From NCBI GenBank assembly GCA_015489555.1, contig WFZN01000031.1:1-22896 (forward strand): a DNA stretch of 22,896 nucleotides, read 5' to 3'. Every line of letters starts with the position of its first letter. Within the stretch, counting starts at the first letter, position 1. This document shows positions 12,943 through 20,122 of this stretch, piece by piece. The stretch is from Candidatus Dojkabacteria bacterium (GTDB lineage Bacteria; Patescibacteriota; Dojkabacteria; GCA-002793355). The notes beneath the pieces were generated by a model. The model saw only the letters and a list, made by a program, of their open reading frames with translations. It was not told the origin of the DNA and ran no database searches. The position numbers were made by a program, and so were the translations under genes.

Positions 12943-15282
12943 ATGGTCAGATCGCAGAGGGCTTCTGCTAAAGTCAAAAAAACTGCAAGTCGAAAAGGTG
13001 CTCAAACCAATAAGAAAACAAACCGTAGAACCCAGAAGGGGGGCCATAGCGTTATTAGATCAGTCGTTAAGAGTAAAACATGTAAATATTTAATGGGAGC
13101 AGTGCTTTTATTTTTGACCTGGGGAACACTTATACTGACTCAGCCTGGTACAATAATAGTGCTTTATTCCCCTGTCGTTATTGCATCTGTTGTTTTGTTT
13201 ACTATGGCAATTTTGTTGTGGAAGATAATGGCAAAATCCAAGGTCTTTATACCTAGTGGCTTTTTAACTGGATTGTTTATCGCTGTGCTGTTTATGGTGG
13301 GGGCTAATTTGATTTGGGGAACGGTTTTAAAGAGAGTCTCTTTTGGCTACGATTTCTTATTATTTGATGTATATCCATTTTGGAGCTTGTTTTTGTTAAA
13401 TATTATTTCTTTTTTATTTTTATTTGTAACCGTAAAGGCCTATCAAAAGGTAGAGAAAATAACGAGTTTTATTGCGCATGGGGTTGTTGTGGTTATCTTT
13501 TCAGTCACTCTGGCTGGTATCGTTGTGCGCCTTTTTAATGACGGCATTGCGCCTGCCTTAAAGAATGCTTTGGCATTCCCAGGGGTTTATCCGCTAGCTT
13601 TTGGGGGAATGGGGTCGTTTGCAGCCCTGGTACTCACGGCTCTATATAGATACATACTAAAATTACTGGACGCTTATTTTGATAAAGATACCAAGAGATT
13701 TGTTTTTTACCTGCTAATTATTTTGTTTATACTCGGTGTTATAGCTTATGTTGGTGCATTTACACCCGGGTTGGTTGTCTATTTGGTAATAGTAAATATA
13801 TTAGCGGGTTTTTTAATGTTATTTAGTAATAGATTAGTAAAACTTTCATACTTACTTATGTTACTTGCTACGGTATTGATTGGAATCGTTTCCATATTAC
13901 TTAGTACACCGACAAATTATATCCGTGCATTACAGTTTTATGGCGCTGATTTTGTTCTTAATTCCTTACTTGTGTTAAAAGGGTGGTTTAGGTTAAATTC
14001 TCTAGGGACCGTTCATTTTGGCCCCACAGCATATGTAATTGGGACAGGAATAGGATCAAGCCATATCTTTCGTTCGGTTTTAGAATTAGCAAGTCAGGTT
14101 TATACTCTCTATTCTCCATTAATAAGGATAATAATCGAGTTGGGCATAATACTTTTTAGTTTACTTGTTATTTTCTGGGTTACTTTGCTTATCAAGAGTT
14201 TTAGAGTCGCTTCTCATAATATCTATCCTCTTGTGCTTTTAGGGTTGTTGCCCGTAATTTTCTATATGACTCCGTTGACATGGCTTGTGGTAAGTGTCAT
14301 TTTGGTTCCCATATTAGTATCTATATTACGAAAGGATGGGAAGATACTGGTGATAAACTATGATTTGCCGTATAAGCTTACTGGTAACGTACGATTTGTG
14401 TTTGGTTACATTTTATTCTGGTTAGTTGTAATCATTTTAAACGGTTGGGTAGGGTTTTTAATGAAAAGGAGTATATACAACGATATTAGCAGTCTTAATA
14501 AATACATAGAGAGGATTGAAAGCGCTAATGACAGTAATACCCTTAGCTCTGTTTTGTCTGATTCCAGTCGTTTAGTAGAAACCTTGCATTCAAAATGTAA
14601 TAACTGCCTATTAGGGTATTTTGTGCAAAACAGGGTACTATTAAAAGGGGTGCAAAGATATCAAGAGATAGCAAAGGATGAGAAAACAGGCCAGTTTGAC
14701 GGAGATGCATTACAGGGGTATTTCTATAACCTGCAAGTGTCGGCGGGAGTACTGTCAAATGGAGTAGAATATGCACCGATCCTTAAACAAATCGCTCAAA
14801 GTTATAGACTGCTAGGAGAGGTTGGGAATTCTTCATTCTATAAAGAGAAAGCTGTTAGATATTATGAAAAATATTGGATATATTCTTTGCAGAACGAAAC
14901 TGTAGCATTGGAGTACGCAAGGTTACTCGCTGATATAGCTACGAAAGATAACTATAAAGAATACGATGCAAAATTTGCGACTGTGACTAAGTTCCTAGAG
15001 GGATTGGCAGCAGAGCACCTAAAGCAGAATAATGCAGCTTTGCTGCTGGAACTTGTGAATCTAAAGGGCACATACCTATTAAAAACAGGCAGATTTGAAG
15101 AAGCGAAAACTTTATATCAGAACTTTTTACAATTGTTAGGTAATTTACCGTTTAAAGATGATGTTAAGGAACAGCTGCGTAAGAATGTAAGTTCTATTAT
15201 TGAACAGATTGAGAAGCTAGAGAGCCAAGTTGACACAGGTTCCTCTGATGAGCGTGTAAGTAAGAATCAGAAAGGGGACTAA
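12943..15282 (+). CDS. Large polytopic membrane protein with C-terminal TPR-like domain (O-antigen-ligase-like architecture)
   Basis: Of 779 residues, the first 45 are very Lys/Arg-rich with no hydrophobic stretch. Then come roughly 12-14 membrane spans between residues 46 and 520, including closely spaced hairpins near 150-200, 250-320 and 380-460. The last 250 residues are soluble and helical, with repeat-like pairs of helices (for example ALLLELVNLKGTYLLKTGRFEEAKTLYQNFLQ) that read as TPR units. Polytopic domain plus outer TPR is the layout of Wzy/WaaL-type polymerase or ligase-like proteins common in candidate phyla. I see no catalytic signature that proves this. It stands alone between tRNA-Gln and the ribosomal operon, with its own promoter. 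HSKCNNC in the soluble part could be a redox or metal pair. Confidence 0.6.
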   Translation: MVRSQRASAKVKKTASRKGAQTNKKTNRRTQKGGHSVIRSVVKSKTCKYLMGAVLLFLTWGTLILTQPGTIIVLYSPVVIASVVLFTMAILLWKIMAKSKVFIPSGFLTGLFIAVLFMVGANLIWGTVLKRVSFGYDFLLFDVYPFWSLFLLNIISFLFLFVTVKAYQKVEKITSFIAHGVVVVIFSVTLAGIVVRLFNDGIAPALKNALAFPGVYPLAFGGMGSFAALVLTALYRYILKLLDAYFDKDTKRFVFYLLIILFILGVIAYVGAFTPGLVVYLVIVNILAGFLMLFSNRLVKLSYLLMLLATVLIGIVSILLSTPTNYIRALQFYGADFVLNSLLVLKGWFRLNSLGTVHFGPTAYVIGTGIGSSHIFRSVLELASQVYTLYSPLIRIIIELGIILFSLLVIFWVTLLIKSFRVASHNIYPLVLLGLLPVIFYMTPLTWLVVSVILVPILVSILRKDGKILVINYDLPYKLTGNVRFVFGYILFWLVVIILNGWVGFLMKRSIYNDISSLNKYIERIESANDSNTLSSVLSDSSRLVETLHSKCNNCLLGYFVQNRVLLKGVQRYQEIAKDEKTGQFDGDALQGYFYNLQVSAGVLSNGVEYAPILKQIAQSYRLLGEVGNSSFYKEKAVRYYEKYWIYSLQNETVALEYARLLADIATKDNYKEYDAKFATVTKFLEGLAAEHLKQNNAALLLELVNLKGTYLLKTGRFEEAKTLYQNFLQLLGNLPFKDDVKEQLRKNVSSIIEQIEKLESQVDTGSSDERVSKNQKGD

Positions 15283-15332
15283 CAACAGTCAAGGTAAGAA
15301 TTGCGTAAGTAGGTAGAATAAAGATTATAATT

Positions 15333-15343
15333 TGTGATACAAT
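15333..15343 (+). promoter_or_regulatory. Extended -10 promoter of the rplS operon
   Basis: TGTGA (15333-15337) followed by TACAAT (15338-15343) is a classical TRTGn extended -10. The predicted +1 is about 15350, leaving a leader of about 27 nt before the ATG at 15377. A second TATAAT lies at 15326-15331. This is one of the few genes here with an appreciable leader. Confidence 0.6.
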
Positions 15344-15376
15344 ACTACGACTAAGTTAAGGTATGAAGTTAGATCA

Positions 15377-15859
15377 ATGGACATATTAAATAATGTTTTA
15401 AAGACGATTCAGCAGAAACTTGGTAAGAATACACCCACCCAAGACGACCGGTGGCAGGCAAGCGTTGGAGACACGGTAGAGGTTCATTACAAGATAGCTT
15501 TAAAGCCTAAAGTTGAAAGGCGTTTAACAGCCGCAGAGAAGCAGCTGTTAAAACAGAAATTAAAACAGGGTATGACGATGGAACAGATTCAGGAACAAGC
15601 GATACAGACACAGGTTTTTAAGGGGGTAGTAGTAAGTATCAAGGGGGCCAAAGAGAACAGGATGCTCGTTGTCCGAAAAATCGGGGTGCATGACGTGGGG
15701 GTAGAGAGAGGATTCCCTTTGTACTCTCCAGTCGTTACAAAGATAAAGATAATCCGCAGGGGGCATCCTAGGCGAGCGCGCCTATATTATTTACGTCAAA
15801 GGGTGGGTAAGAAGCGCTTATATGTACGTTTTAGGGAGAATAACTCCAGACCCTTGTAG
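15377..15859 (+). CDS. rplS: 50S ribosomal protein L19 with an internal insertion
   Basis: L19 sits at the 30S-50S interface of the ribosome. The conserved core is clear: GDTVEVHYKI (31-40), VFKGVVVSIKG (80-90), VRKIGVHDVGVERGFPLYSP (99-118), IKIIRRGHPRRARLYYLR (123-140), and a basic tail. At 160 residues it is longer than the usual 110-120. Part is an N-terminal extension of about 20 residues. About 29 residues are inserted between the first two core strands (roughly residues 43-77, Lys/Gln/Glu-rich and predicted helical, with LTAAEKQLLKQKLKQG). It heads the rplS-rnhB-mutL-map run, with 22 nt to the next gene. Confidence 0.95.
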   Translation: MDILNNVLKTIQQKLGKNTPTQDDRWQASVGDTVEVHYKIALKPKVERRLTAAEKQLLKQKLKQGMTMEQIQEQAIQTQVFKGVVVSIKGAKENRMLVVRKIGVHDVGVERGFPLYSPVVTKIKIIRRGHPRRARLYYLRQRVGKKRLYVRFRENNSRPL

Positions 15860-15881
15860 AAGGCCAGAATTTTAGGTCAAT

Positions 15882-16610
15882 ATGAAACGACGCTTTAAGG
15901 AATATTTAAGAAACTATCTAAATCCCTTCGAATATAACCTGCTTATAGAAGGCAAAGCAGTGCTTGGTATTGATGAGGTCGGTAGAGGGAGTATAGCTGG
16001 GCCTATGTTTGTTGGGGGAGTACTCTTAACCAATTTTTTTGATCTTAAGTTTCTGGAACCATTTATCGATGATGTAAAAGATTCTAAGCAGATGTCTGAG
16101 CAGAAACGTAACAAAATCGGAAAGCTAATATTAACGCATTTCCCTTACTTGTATGTGGTCGGATATCCAGTAACAGTGATAGAGAGGCGATCCATGGCGG
16201 AACTGGTTGGAGAATCTGTACAGGTCATTGTCAGACATTTCCGTGATCGTAATGAGTTTAAGTCTGGAGTAGTCATCGTAGATGGCTTGCGAAGCGTTAG
16301 AGAACCTGTAGTTCCTTATCCTGACATCACAGCAATACGAGTAAAACGCGCGGACTCCCTATTTTTGTCTGTTAAACTTGCGGCTTTAGCAGCAAAGTAT
16401 TTACGAGATTACATGATGCGTAAAAAATATGCTAGGTTGCATCCTAAATATGGTTTAGCCCGGAATAAAGGCTATGCAACCACTTTTCATATTCAACGAA
16501 TTGCTAGATTCGGGAGTTCATCTATTCACCGAACGCGGTTTTTAAGAAAAATATTTGATAGAATAGAGTATGACCACAATAAGGATTCTCCCCGAAGAAA
16601 TAGTGAATAA
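15882..16610 (+). CDS. rnhB: Ribonuclease HII
   Basis: Removes ribonucleotides and RNA primers from DNA. Of 242 residues, the active-site start is GIDEVGRG (D31, E32), followed by GPMFVGGV, DSKQMSEQKR (family DSKKL), VDG, and the third acidic residue D158 in RADSLFLSVKLAALAAKYLRD. The C-terminal HPKYGLARNKGYATTFHIQRIARFGSSSIHR closely follows the family YGf..HkGY.T..H..al...G.sp.HR. The usual IAAASI(L/V)AKV is altered to KLAALAAKY. The 3' end overlaps mutL by 41 nt, so the tail (about 14 residues) is encoded in two frames. A weak AGG lies 8 nt before the start. Confidence 0.94.
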   Translation: MKRRFKEYLRNYLNPFEYNLLIEGKAVLGIDEVGRGSIAGPMFVGGVLLTNFFDLKFLEPFIDDVKDSKQMSEQKRNKIGKLILTHFPYLYVVGYPVTVIERRSMAELVGESVQVIVRHFRDRNEFKSGVVIVDGLRSVREPVVPYPDITAIRVKRADSLFLSVKLAALAAKYLRDYMMRKKYARLHPKYGLARNKGYATTFHIQRIARFGSSSIHRTRFLRKIFDRIEYDHNKDSPRRNSE

Positions 16611-18399
16611 ACTTGCCGCTGGAGAAGTCGTGGAGCGCCCGGCTTCCGTAGTTAAAGAACTTATCGAGAATGCATTAGACGCTGGGGCGACTTCCATTAG
16701 TGTTAGGATTAAAAAGGGAGGCAAAGAAGAGATAATTGTAGAAGACAATGGTGTGGGGATTCCTAAAGATGATTTGCCTGCTACGATTGTTTCTCATGCC
16801 ACAAGCAAGATTTACGATATAAGTGATCTTTATAATCTGCGTACTTTGGGGTTTAGGGGGGAGGCATTGTCGTCTATCGCATCAGTCTCTAGACTGGTTA
16901 TTCACTCTCGTTTCAAGAAGGCAACAATCGGCTATGAATTTAACGCGGATTCTAAAACCATAGTTCCTAAGGCTAGAGATGTTGGAACTACGGTATATGT
17001 GAGAGATCTTTTTTACAACGTACCAGCTCGTAAAAAATTTTTGGCTTCAGATTTTACCGAGACAAAACATATACAGCGTTTGCTCTTTTCGCTAGCGCTC
17101 GCTTTTAATAAGGTGGGTTTTGTTCTTATTAATAATGGCAAGGAGGTAGTTAGGGTTTTACCTGAACAGTCGTATAAAACACGGTTAGCATCTTTGTTAA
17201 ATATTGAGCAAGCAAAGGTATTTGAGATTGAAGCTTCTGAGGGGCCCGTTAAACTGTATGGTGTATTTGTATACCCACAGCCTGCTGTGGAAGTGCGTAA
17301 GCGATTTCAATATATATATGTGAACAAACGAATGGTACAAGATAACTATCTACGGAACGCTCTAATACAAGCCTTTGATCCATTTGTTTTAGAGAAGCAA
17401 TACATCATTGGGGGCCTTTTTGTAGATGTACCCCCTCAAACTGTTGACTTTAACGTGCATCCAAGGAAATTGGAAGTAAGGTTTACCAATCCCTATAGAG
17501 TGTATTCCGTGATAAGGGATCTATTAAAGCACAATCTTTATAAGGCGCTAAAGGATCATATAGCGACAAAGGCACTCGTGTTGCCTAAGAGTTCTTACAG
17601 TATAGATATGTTCAGGCAAAATAAACCTTTAAAATCAAGTGGAGACTTTTCACAGGTAGAATATGGCCTTTATAAAGATAAGAGTGTGTCTTTAAACGAT
17701 GTGGGGGGGTACGATCTGGATTCGCCTAAGGCTTCATTTAATAAAGGAAATACTCCTACTAGTTTCAAAGTTCCCAGTAACGATAAGGCTCTACAGCTTA
17801 TAAAAGATGACGAGCCCATAAACCAGCCACTTCAAGTTATACAGTTATTAAACCGTTATATCTTAGTCGAATGGCCAGAAGAGATATGGTTACTCGATCA
17901 ACATGCTGCAGCTGAGAGAATAACATATGAGCGTCTTAAGAAGCAAGGGGAGCTAGACAAACAAGGTCTTGTTAAACCTTTACAAACCAGGGTTACGTTA
18001 TCTGAAGAAAAACTTAAGGAGTTGTTAGATGTTTTGCAGTCACTTGGATTTGTCGCTACCTATAATTTTAAAGGTCAGATTTTAACGGTCACAGCCGTGC
18101 CATCTTATATAAAAATTTCGGAGATTGAACGTACGATAGATTATCTTGTAAGGCTTCTTGAGGGGAATATACAAGACGAAGAGTATAATCCGGCTAAAGA
18201 GGCAACTTTGTATGTTTTTGCTACCGCTGCATGTCATACATCGATACGAGCAGGGGAGCGGCTAACTAAAGAGCAAATGTTGCAGTTAATTGGTGACTTG
18301 TTACATTGTGAGAACCCGAACTCGTGTCCTCATGGACGTCCTATAATTAAACGTTTTACCAAGCGTGAGTTAGATAACTTCTTTCAAAAGGGACGATAG
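16570..18399 (+). CDS. mutL: DNA mismatch repair protein MutL with endonuclease motif
   Basis: The 609 residues begin with a GHKL ATPase domain: E and N of ELIENALDAGAT, DNGVGI, SHATSKI, and TLGFRGEALSSIASV. A transducer domain with FNVHPRKLEVRF follows. After a polar linker (about 340-410) the C-terminal dimerisation domain carries the metal-dependent nicking motif DQHAAAERITYE (from D443, fitting DQHA-X2-E-X4-E), with ACHTSIRAGE and SCPHGRP (C586) completing the site. It is therefore an endonuclease-type MutL, as in bacteria without MutH. MutS is not in the window. It overlaps rnhB upstream and directly abuts map downstream (TAG then ATG), so it is part of the operon. Confidence 0.96.
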   Translation: MTTIRILPEEIVNKLAAGEVVERPASVVKELIENALDAGATSISVRIKKGGKEEIIVEDNGVGIPKDDLPATIVSHATSKIYDISDLYNLRTLGFRGEALSSIASVSRLVIHSRFKKATIGYEFNADSKTIVPKARDVGTTVYVRDLFYNVPARKKFLASDFTETKHIQRLLFSLALAFNKVGFVLINNGKEVVRVLPEQSYKTRLASLLNIEQAKVFEIEASEGPVKLYGVFVYPQPAVEVRKRFQYIYVNKRMVQDNYLRNALIQAFDPFVLEKQYIIGGLFVDVPPQTVDFNVHPRKLEVRFTNPYRVYSVIRDLLKHNLYKALKDHIATKALVLPKSSYSIDMFRQNKPLKSSGDFSQVEYGLYKDKSVSLNDVGGYDLDSPKASFNKGNTPTSFKVPSNDKALQLIKDDEPINQPLQVIQLLNRYILVEWPEEIWLLDQHAAAERITYERLKKQGELDKQGLVKPLQTRVTLSEEKLKELLDVLQSLGFVATYNFKGQILTVTAVPSYIKISEIERTIDYLVRLLEGNIQDEEYNPAKEATLYVFATAACHTSIRAGERLTKEQMLQLIGDLLHCENPNSCPHGRPIIKRFTKRELDNFFQKGR

Positions 18400-19164
18400 A
18401 TGAGACTATCACTTGAGGAAAAAATCGCTAGGATGAAAAGACTCGGGCGGATTCATGCAGTGATACTCGAAGAGATGAAAACTTTTACAAGAGTCGGTGT
18501 AACGTCGTATGATCTTGAAGAGTATTTTAGTGAGATTATAGGTAAGTTTAAGGGGGTTCGCTCAGCATGTAAGGGTTATAAACCCAGGGGATATAAGAGT
18601 GCTTATCCAACCTCTTTGTGTGTAGCTGTAAATGAAGAAGCAATACATGTTCCTCCTCATTCGCGTGAAATTAGAGAGGGTGACCTAGTGACTATAGATC
18701 TTGTTCTTACAGACCAATGGGTATATACAGACGCGGCTATTTCGTTTATTGTTGGGAAAAATAGCCCCGCACGTCGTAGGAGACTCCTAGACACTGCAAT
18801 ATGGGCTTTACATGATGCCATAAGTAAAGTCAAGGCCGGTGTGCGTTTAGGGCGCATTTCTTTCGGTATTTATCAAGTAGTTAGAAAAGCCGGTTTTGAT
18901 GTATTAAAAGAGTATGGAGGACATGGTATAGGAACAAAAATGTGGGAGGATCCTTTCGTTGCTAATTATGGACACCCCCAAGAAGGCCCTGTGCTAAAAG
19001 AGGGAATGGTAATCGCAATTGAGCCGTTGGTTACTGCTGGTTCTGATAGATTAGTCCACATAAATGAATGGGCTACTAAGACCGCGGATGGAGCTGATTT
19101 CGTTCAAGTGGAACATACGGTATTGGTTACTCCCTATGGATATGAAATTCTTACAAAAGCCTAG
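18400..19164 (+). CDS. map: Methionine aminopeptidase, type I
   Basis: Removes the initiator Met from new proteins. At 254 residues it is the usual length for type I. The five metal ligands are D100 (TIDLVL), D111 (YTDAAI), H175 (GGHGIG), E208 (AIEPLV) and E238 (VEHTV). The substrate-binding His is H83 in NEEAIHVPP, where most family members read HGIP, so Gly-Ile is replaced by Val-Pro. The ATG immediately follows the mutL stop with no gap, implying re-initiation or coupling. It is the last gene of the run and converges on the YraN-like gene with only 9 nt between stops. No obvious terminator hairpin is seen there. Confidence 0.96.
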   Translation: MRLSLEEKIARMKRLGRIHAVILEEMKTFTRVGVTSYDLEEYFSEIIGKFKGVRSACKGYKPRGYKSAYPTSLCVAVNEEAIHVPPHSREIREGDLVTIDLVLTDQWVYTDAAISFIVGKNSPARRRRLLDTAIWALHDAISKVKAGVRLGRISFGIYQVVRKAGFDVLKEYGGHGIGTKMWEDPFVANYGHPQEGPVLKEGMVIAIEPLVTAGSDRLVHINEWATKTADGADFVQVEHTVLVTPYGYEILTKA

Positions 19165-19173
19165 TGCGTGCTA

Positions 19174-19569
19174 TTATAGAGGTACATATTCGATTTTGTA
19201 GTAGCTCGAATCGGTGTTTTGGGCGTAATGTACCAGGGCTAGTTGTCTGGATATGGCCTTATAGTCTTTGAGGTATGGCTTTAAGGTGTTTTTGAGCTCT
19301 AGGCTGTTTTGTATTTGATGGCTAGCCTTTATGAAGAGGAACAGCTTGCGGTTAGAGATCCATTGGGTGTCTGAATAAGTAATATCGGATTGTTGATTTA
19401 TTTGTCGAAGTCTTACCTCAAATAAATATAGCTTTTTACTGTATTTTGAGATTATATCTATTTCGTTGTGTCCTAGCTTAAGGTTTTTTACTATTATGGT
19501 ATGTCCTCGTTGTAGTAGGTCAAGTGTAACAAGTAATTCTCCGATTTTGCCTTTTGTTGATCGCAACAT
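19174..19569 (-). CDS. YraN/UPF0102 family endonuclease-like protein
   Basis: Of 131 residues, the conserved half is residues 4-60: GKIGELLVTLDLLQRGHTIIVKNLKLGHNEIDIISKYSKKLYLFEVRLR. It follows the family pattern GxxGEdlAxxyLxxxGyxilxxNxRxxxGEIDLIaxdxxxLvFVEVKxR. This is the PD-(D/E)xK nuclease core with E (GE), D (EID) and E (FEV) kept. The final catalytic Lys of EVK is Arg here, and the usual GEID is NEID, so activity is uncertain. The role of the family is unclear; a link to DNA processing is assumed. It lies on the opposite strand from map and upstream of the tRNA pair. No strong promoter is visible. Confidence 0.8.
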   Translation of the reverse strand: MLRSTKGKIGELLVTLDLLQRGHTIIVKNLKLGHNEIDIISKYSKKLYLFEVRLRQINQQSDITYSDTQWISNRKLFLFIKASHQIQNSLELKNTLKPYLKDYKAISRQLALVHYAQNTDSSYYKIEYVPL

Positions 19570-19588
19570 GATTTATTATGTACTGTCT

Positions 19589-19618
19589 TTGTTACACCAT
19601 AGGGGAATAGGATATAAT
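19589..19618 (+). promoter_or_regulatory. Promoter of the tRNA-Leu/tRNA-Pro pair
   Basis: The -35-like TTGTTA (19589-19594), an 18-nt spacer, and the -10 box TATAAT (19613-19618) preceded by TAGGA are present. The predicted +1 (about 19625) lies 28 nt before tRNA-Leu. Confidence 0.65.
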
Positions 19619-19652
19619 TCTGTATATTTGCCTGGGGTTTTAACTAGTTGAT

Positions 19653-19739
19653 GCCGCGGTGGCGGAATCGGTAGACGCGCTGCCTTGAGGGGGCAGTGGG
19701 GTTTTAATCCCCGTGGAGGTTCGAGTCCTCTCCGCGGCA
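19653..19739 (+). tRNA. tRNA-Leu (anticodon GAG)
   Basis: The acceptor GCCGCGG pairs with CCGCGGC, with discriminator A at 19739. The anticodon stem is CTGCC/GGCAG with loop TTGAGGG, giving GAG. A long class II variable arm (GTGGGGTTTTAATCCCCGT) and the T loop TTCGAGT are present. CCA is not encoded. Two bases separate it from tRNA-Pro. Confidence 0.96.
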
Positions 19740-19741
19740 TA

Positions 19742-19815
19742 CGGGGTGTAGCGCAGTTGGCCAGCGCACACGCTTTGGGAGCGTGGGGTCGCGGGTTCGA
19801 GTCCCGCCACCCCGA
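19742..19815 (+). tRNA. tRNA-Pro (anticodon TGG)
   Basis: The acceptor CGGGGTG pairs with CACCCCG, with discriminator A. The anticodon stem is CACGC/GCGTG with loop TTTGGGA, giving TGG. The T arm is GCGGG-TTCGAGT-CCCGC. CCA is not encoded. It is presumably co-transcribed with tRNA-Leu. Confidence 0.96.
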
Positions 19816-19859
19816 TGTCGTGTTTTAATGTTAGGTACAAATGTCCAAGGGTAGAGTGG

Positions 19860-19970
19860 GGGCGTGAGGCGAAATTGGTTCTGCTTTCTTGGTTGTGTCC
19901 GTTAGATCTGCTTGGTTTGGCAACTTATTCGGATTGGAATATTTAAAATTTGGTGTTTCGCCTCACGCCC
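19860..19970. repeat. Dispersed terminal-inverted-repeat element, copy 3 (111 bp)
   Basis: The left arm GGGCGTGAGGCGAAA (19860-19874) is exactly complementary to the right arm at 19956-19970. Compared with copies 1 and 2 there is one G-to-A change in the left arm and a matching C-to-T in the right, so pairing is kept. It begins 45 nt after tRNA-Pro and ends about 140 nt before the rmuC promoter. In the rest of the 307-nt gap (19816-20122), the stretch 19971-20106 shows nothing I can name. Confidence 0.87.
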
Positions 19971-20106
19971 AGTACGTTATTAGAAGCTGAACCTTATTGG
20001 AGTTTGGATACAAAATAAAAGTAGTTATCCCGGTGTTTTTGGTTAATTAATACAGAAATTTTGTTGATTTCTTTAAGGACTGTAAAGAGAGAACAAGATT
20101 TATGAG

Positions 20107-20117
20107 TAGGGTACAAT
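20107..20117 (+). promoter_or_regulatory. rmuC promoter TAGGGTACAAT, leaderless
   Basis: TAGGG (20107-20111) precedes TACAAT (20112-20117). The predicted +1 is about 20124 and the ATG is at 20123. It is the same 11-mer as at 147 and 11337. No -35 box is recognisable. Confidence 0.7.
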
Positions 20118-20122
20118 AGCTT

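Noticed and set aside
19640..19840. Protein-coding frame across the two tRNA genes
   Set aside because: Both tRNAs fold completely, and the minus-strand frame (AGLEPATPRSQ type) is the well-known spurious translation of tRNA genes.
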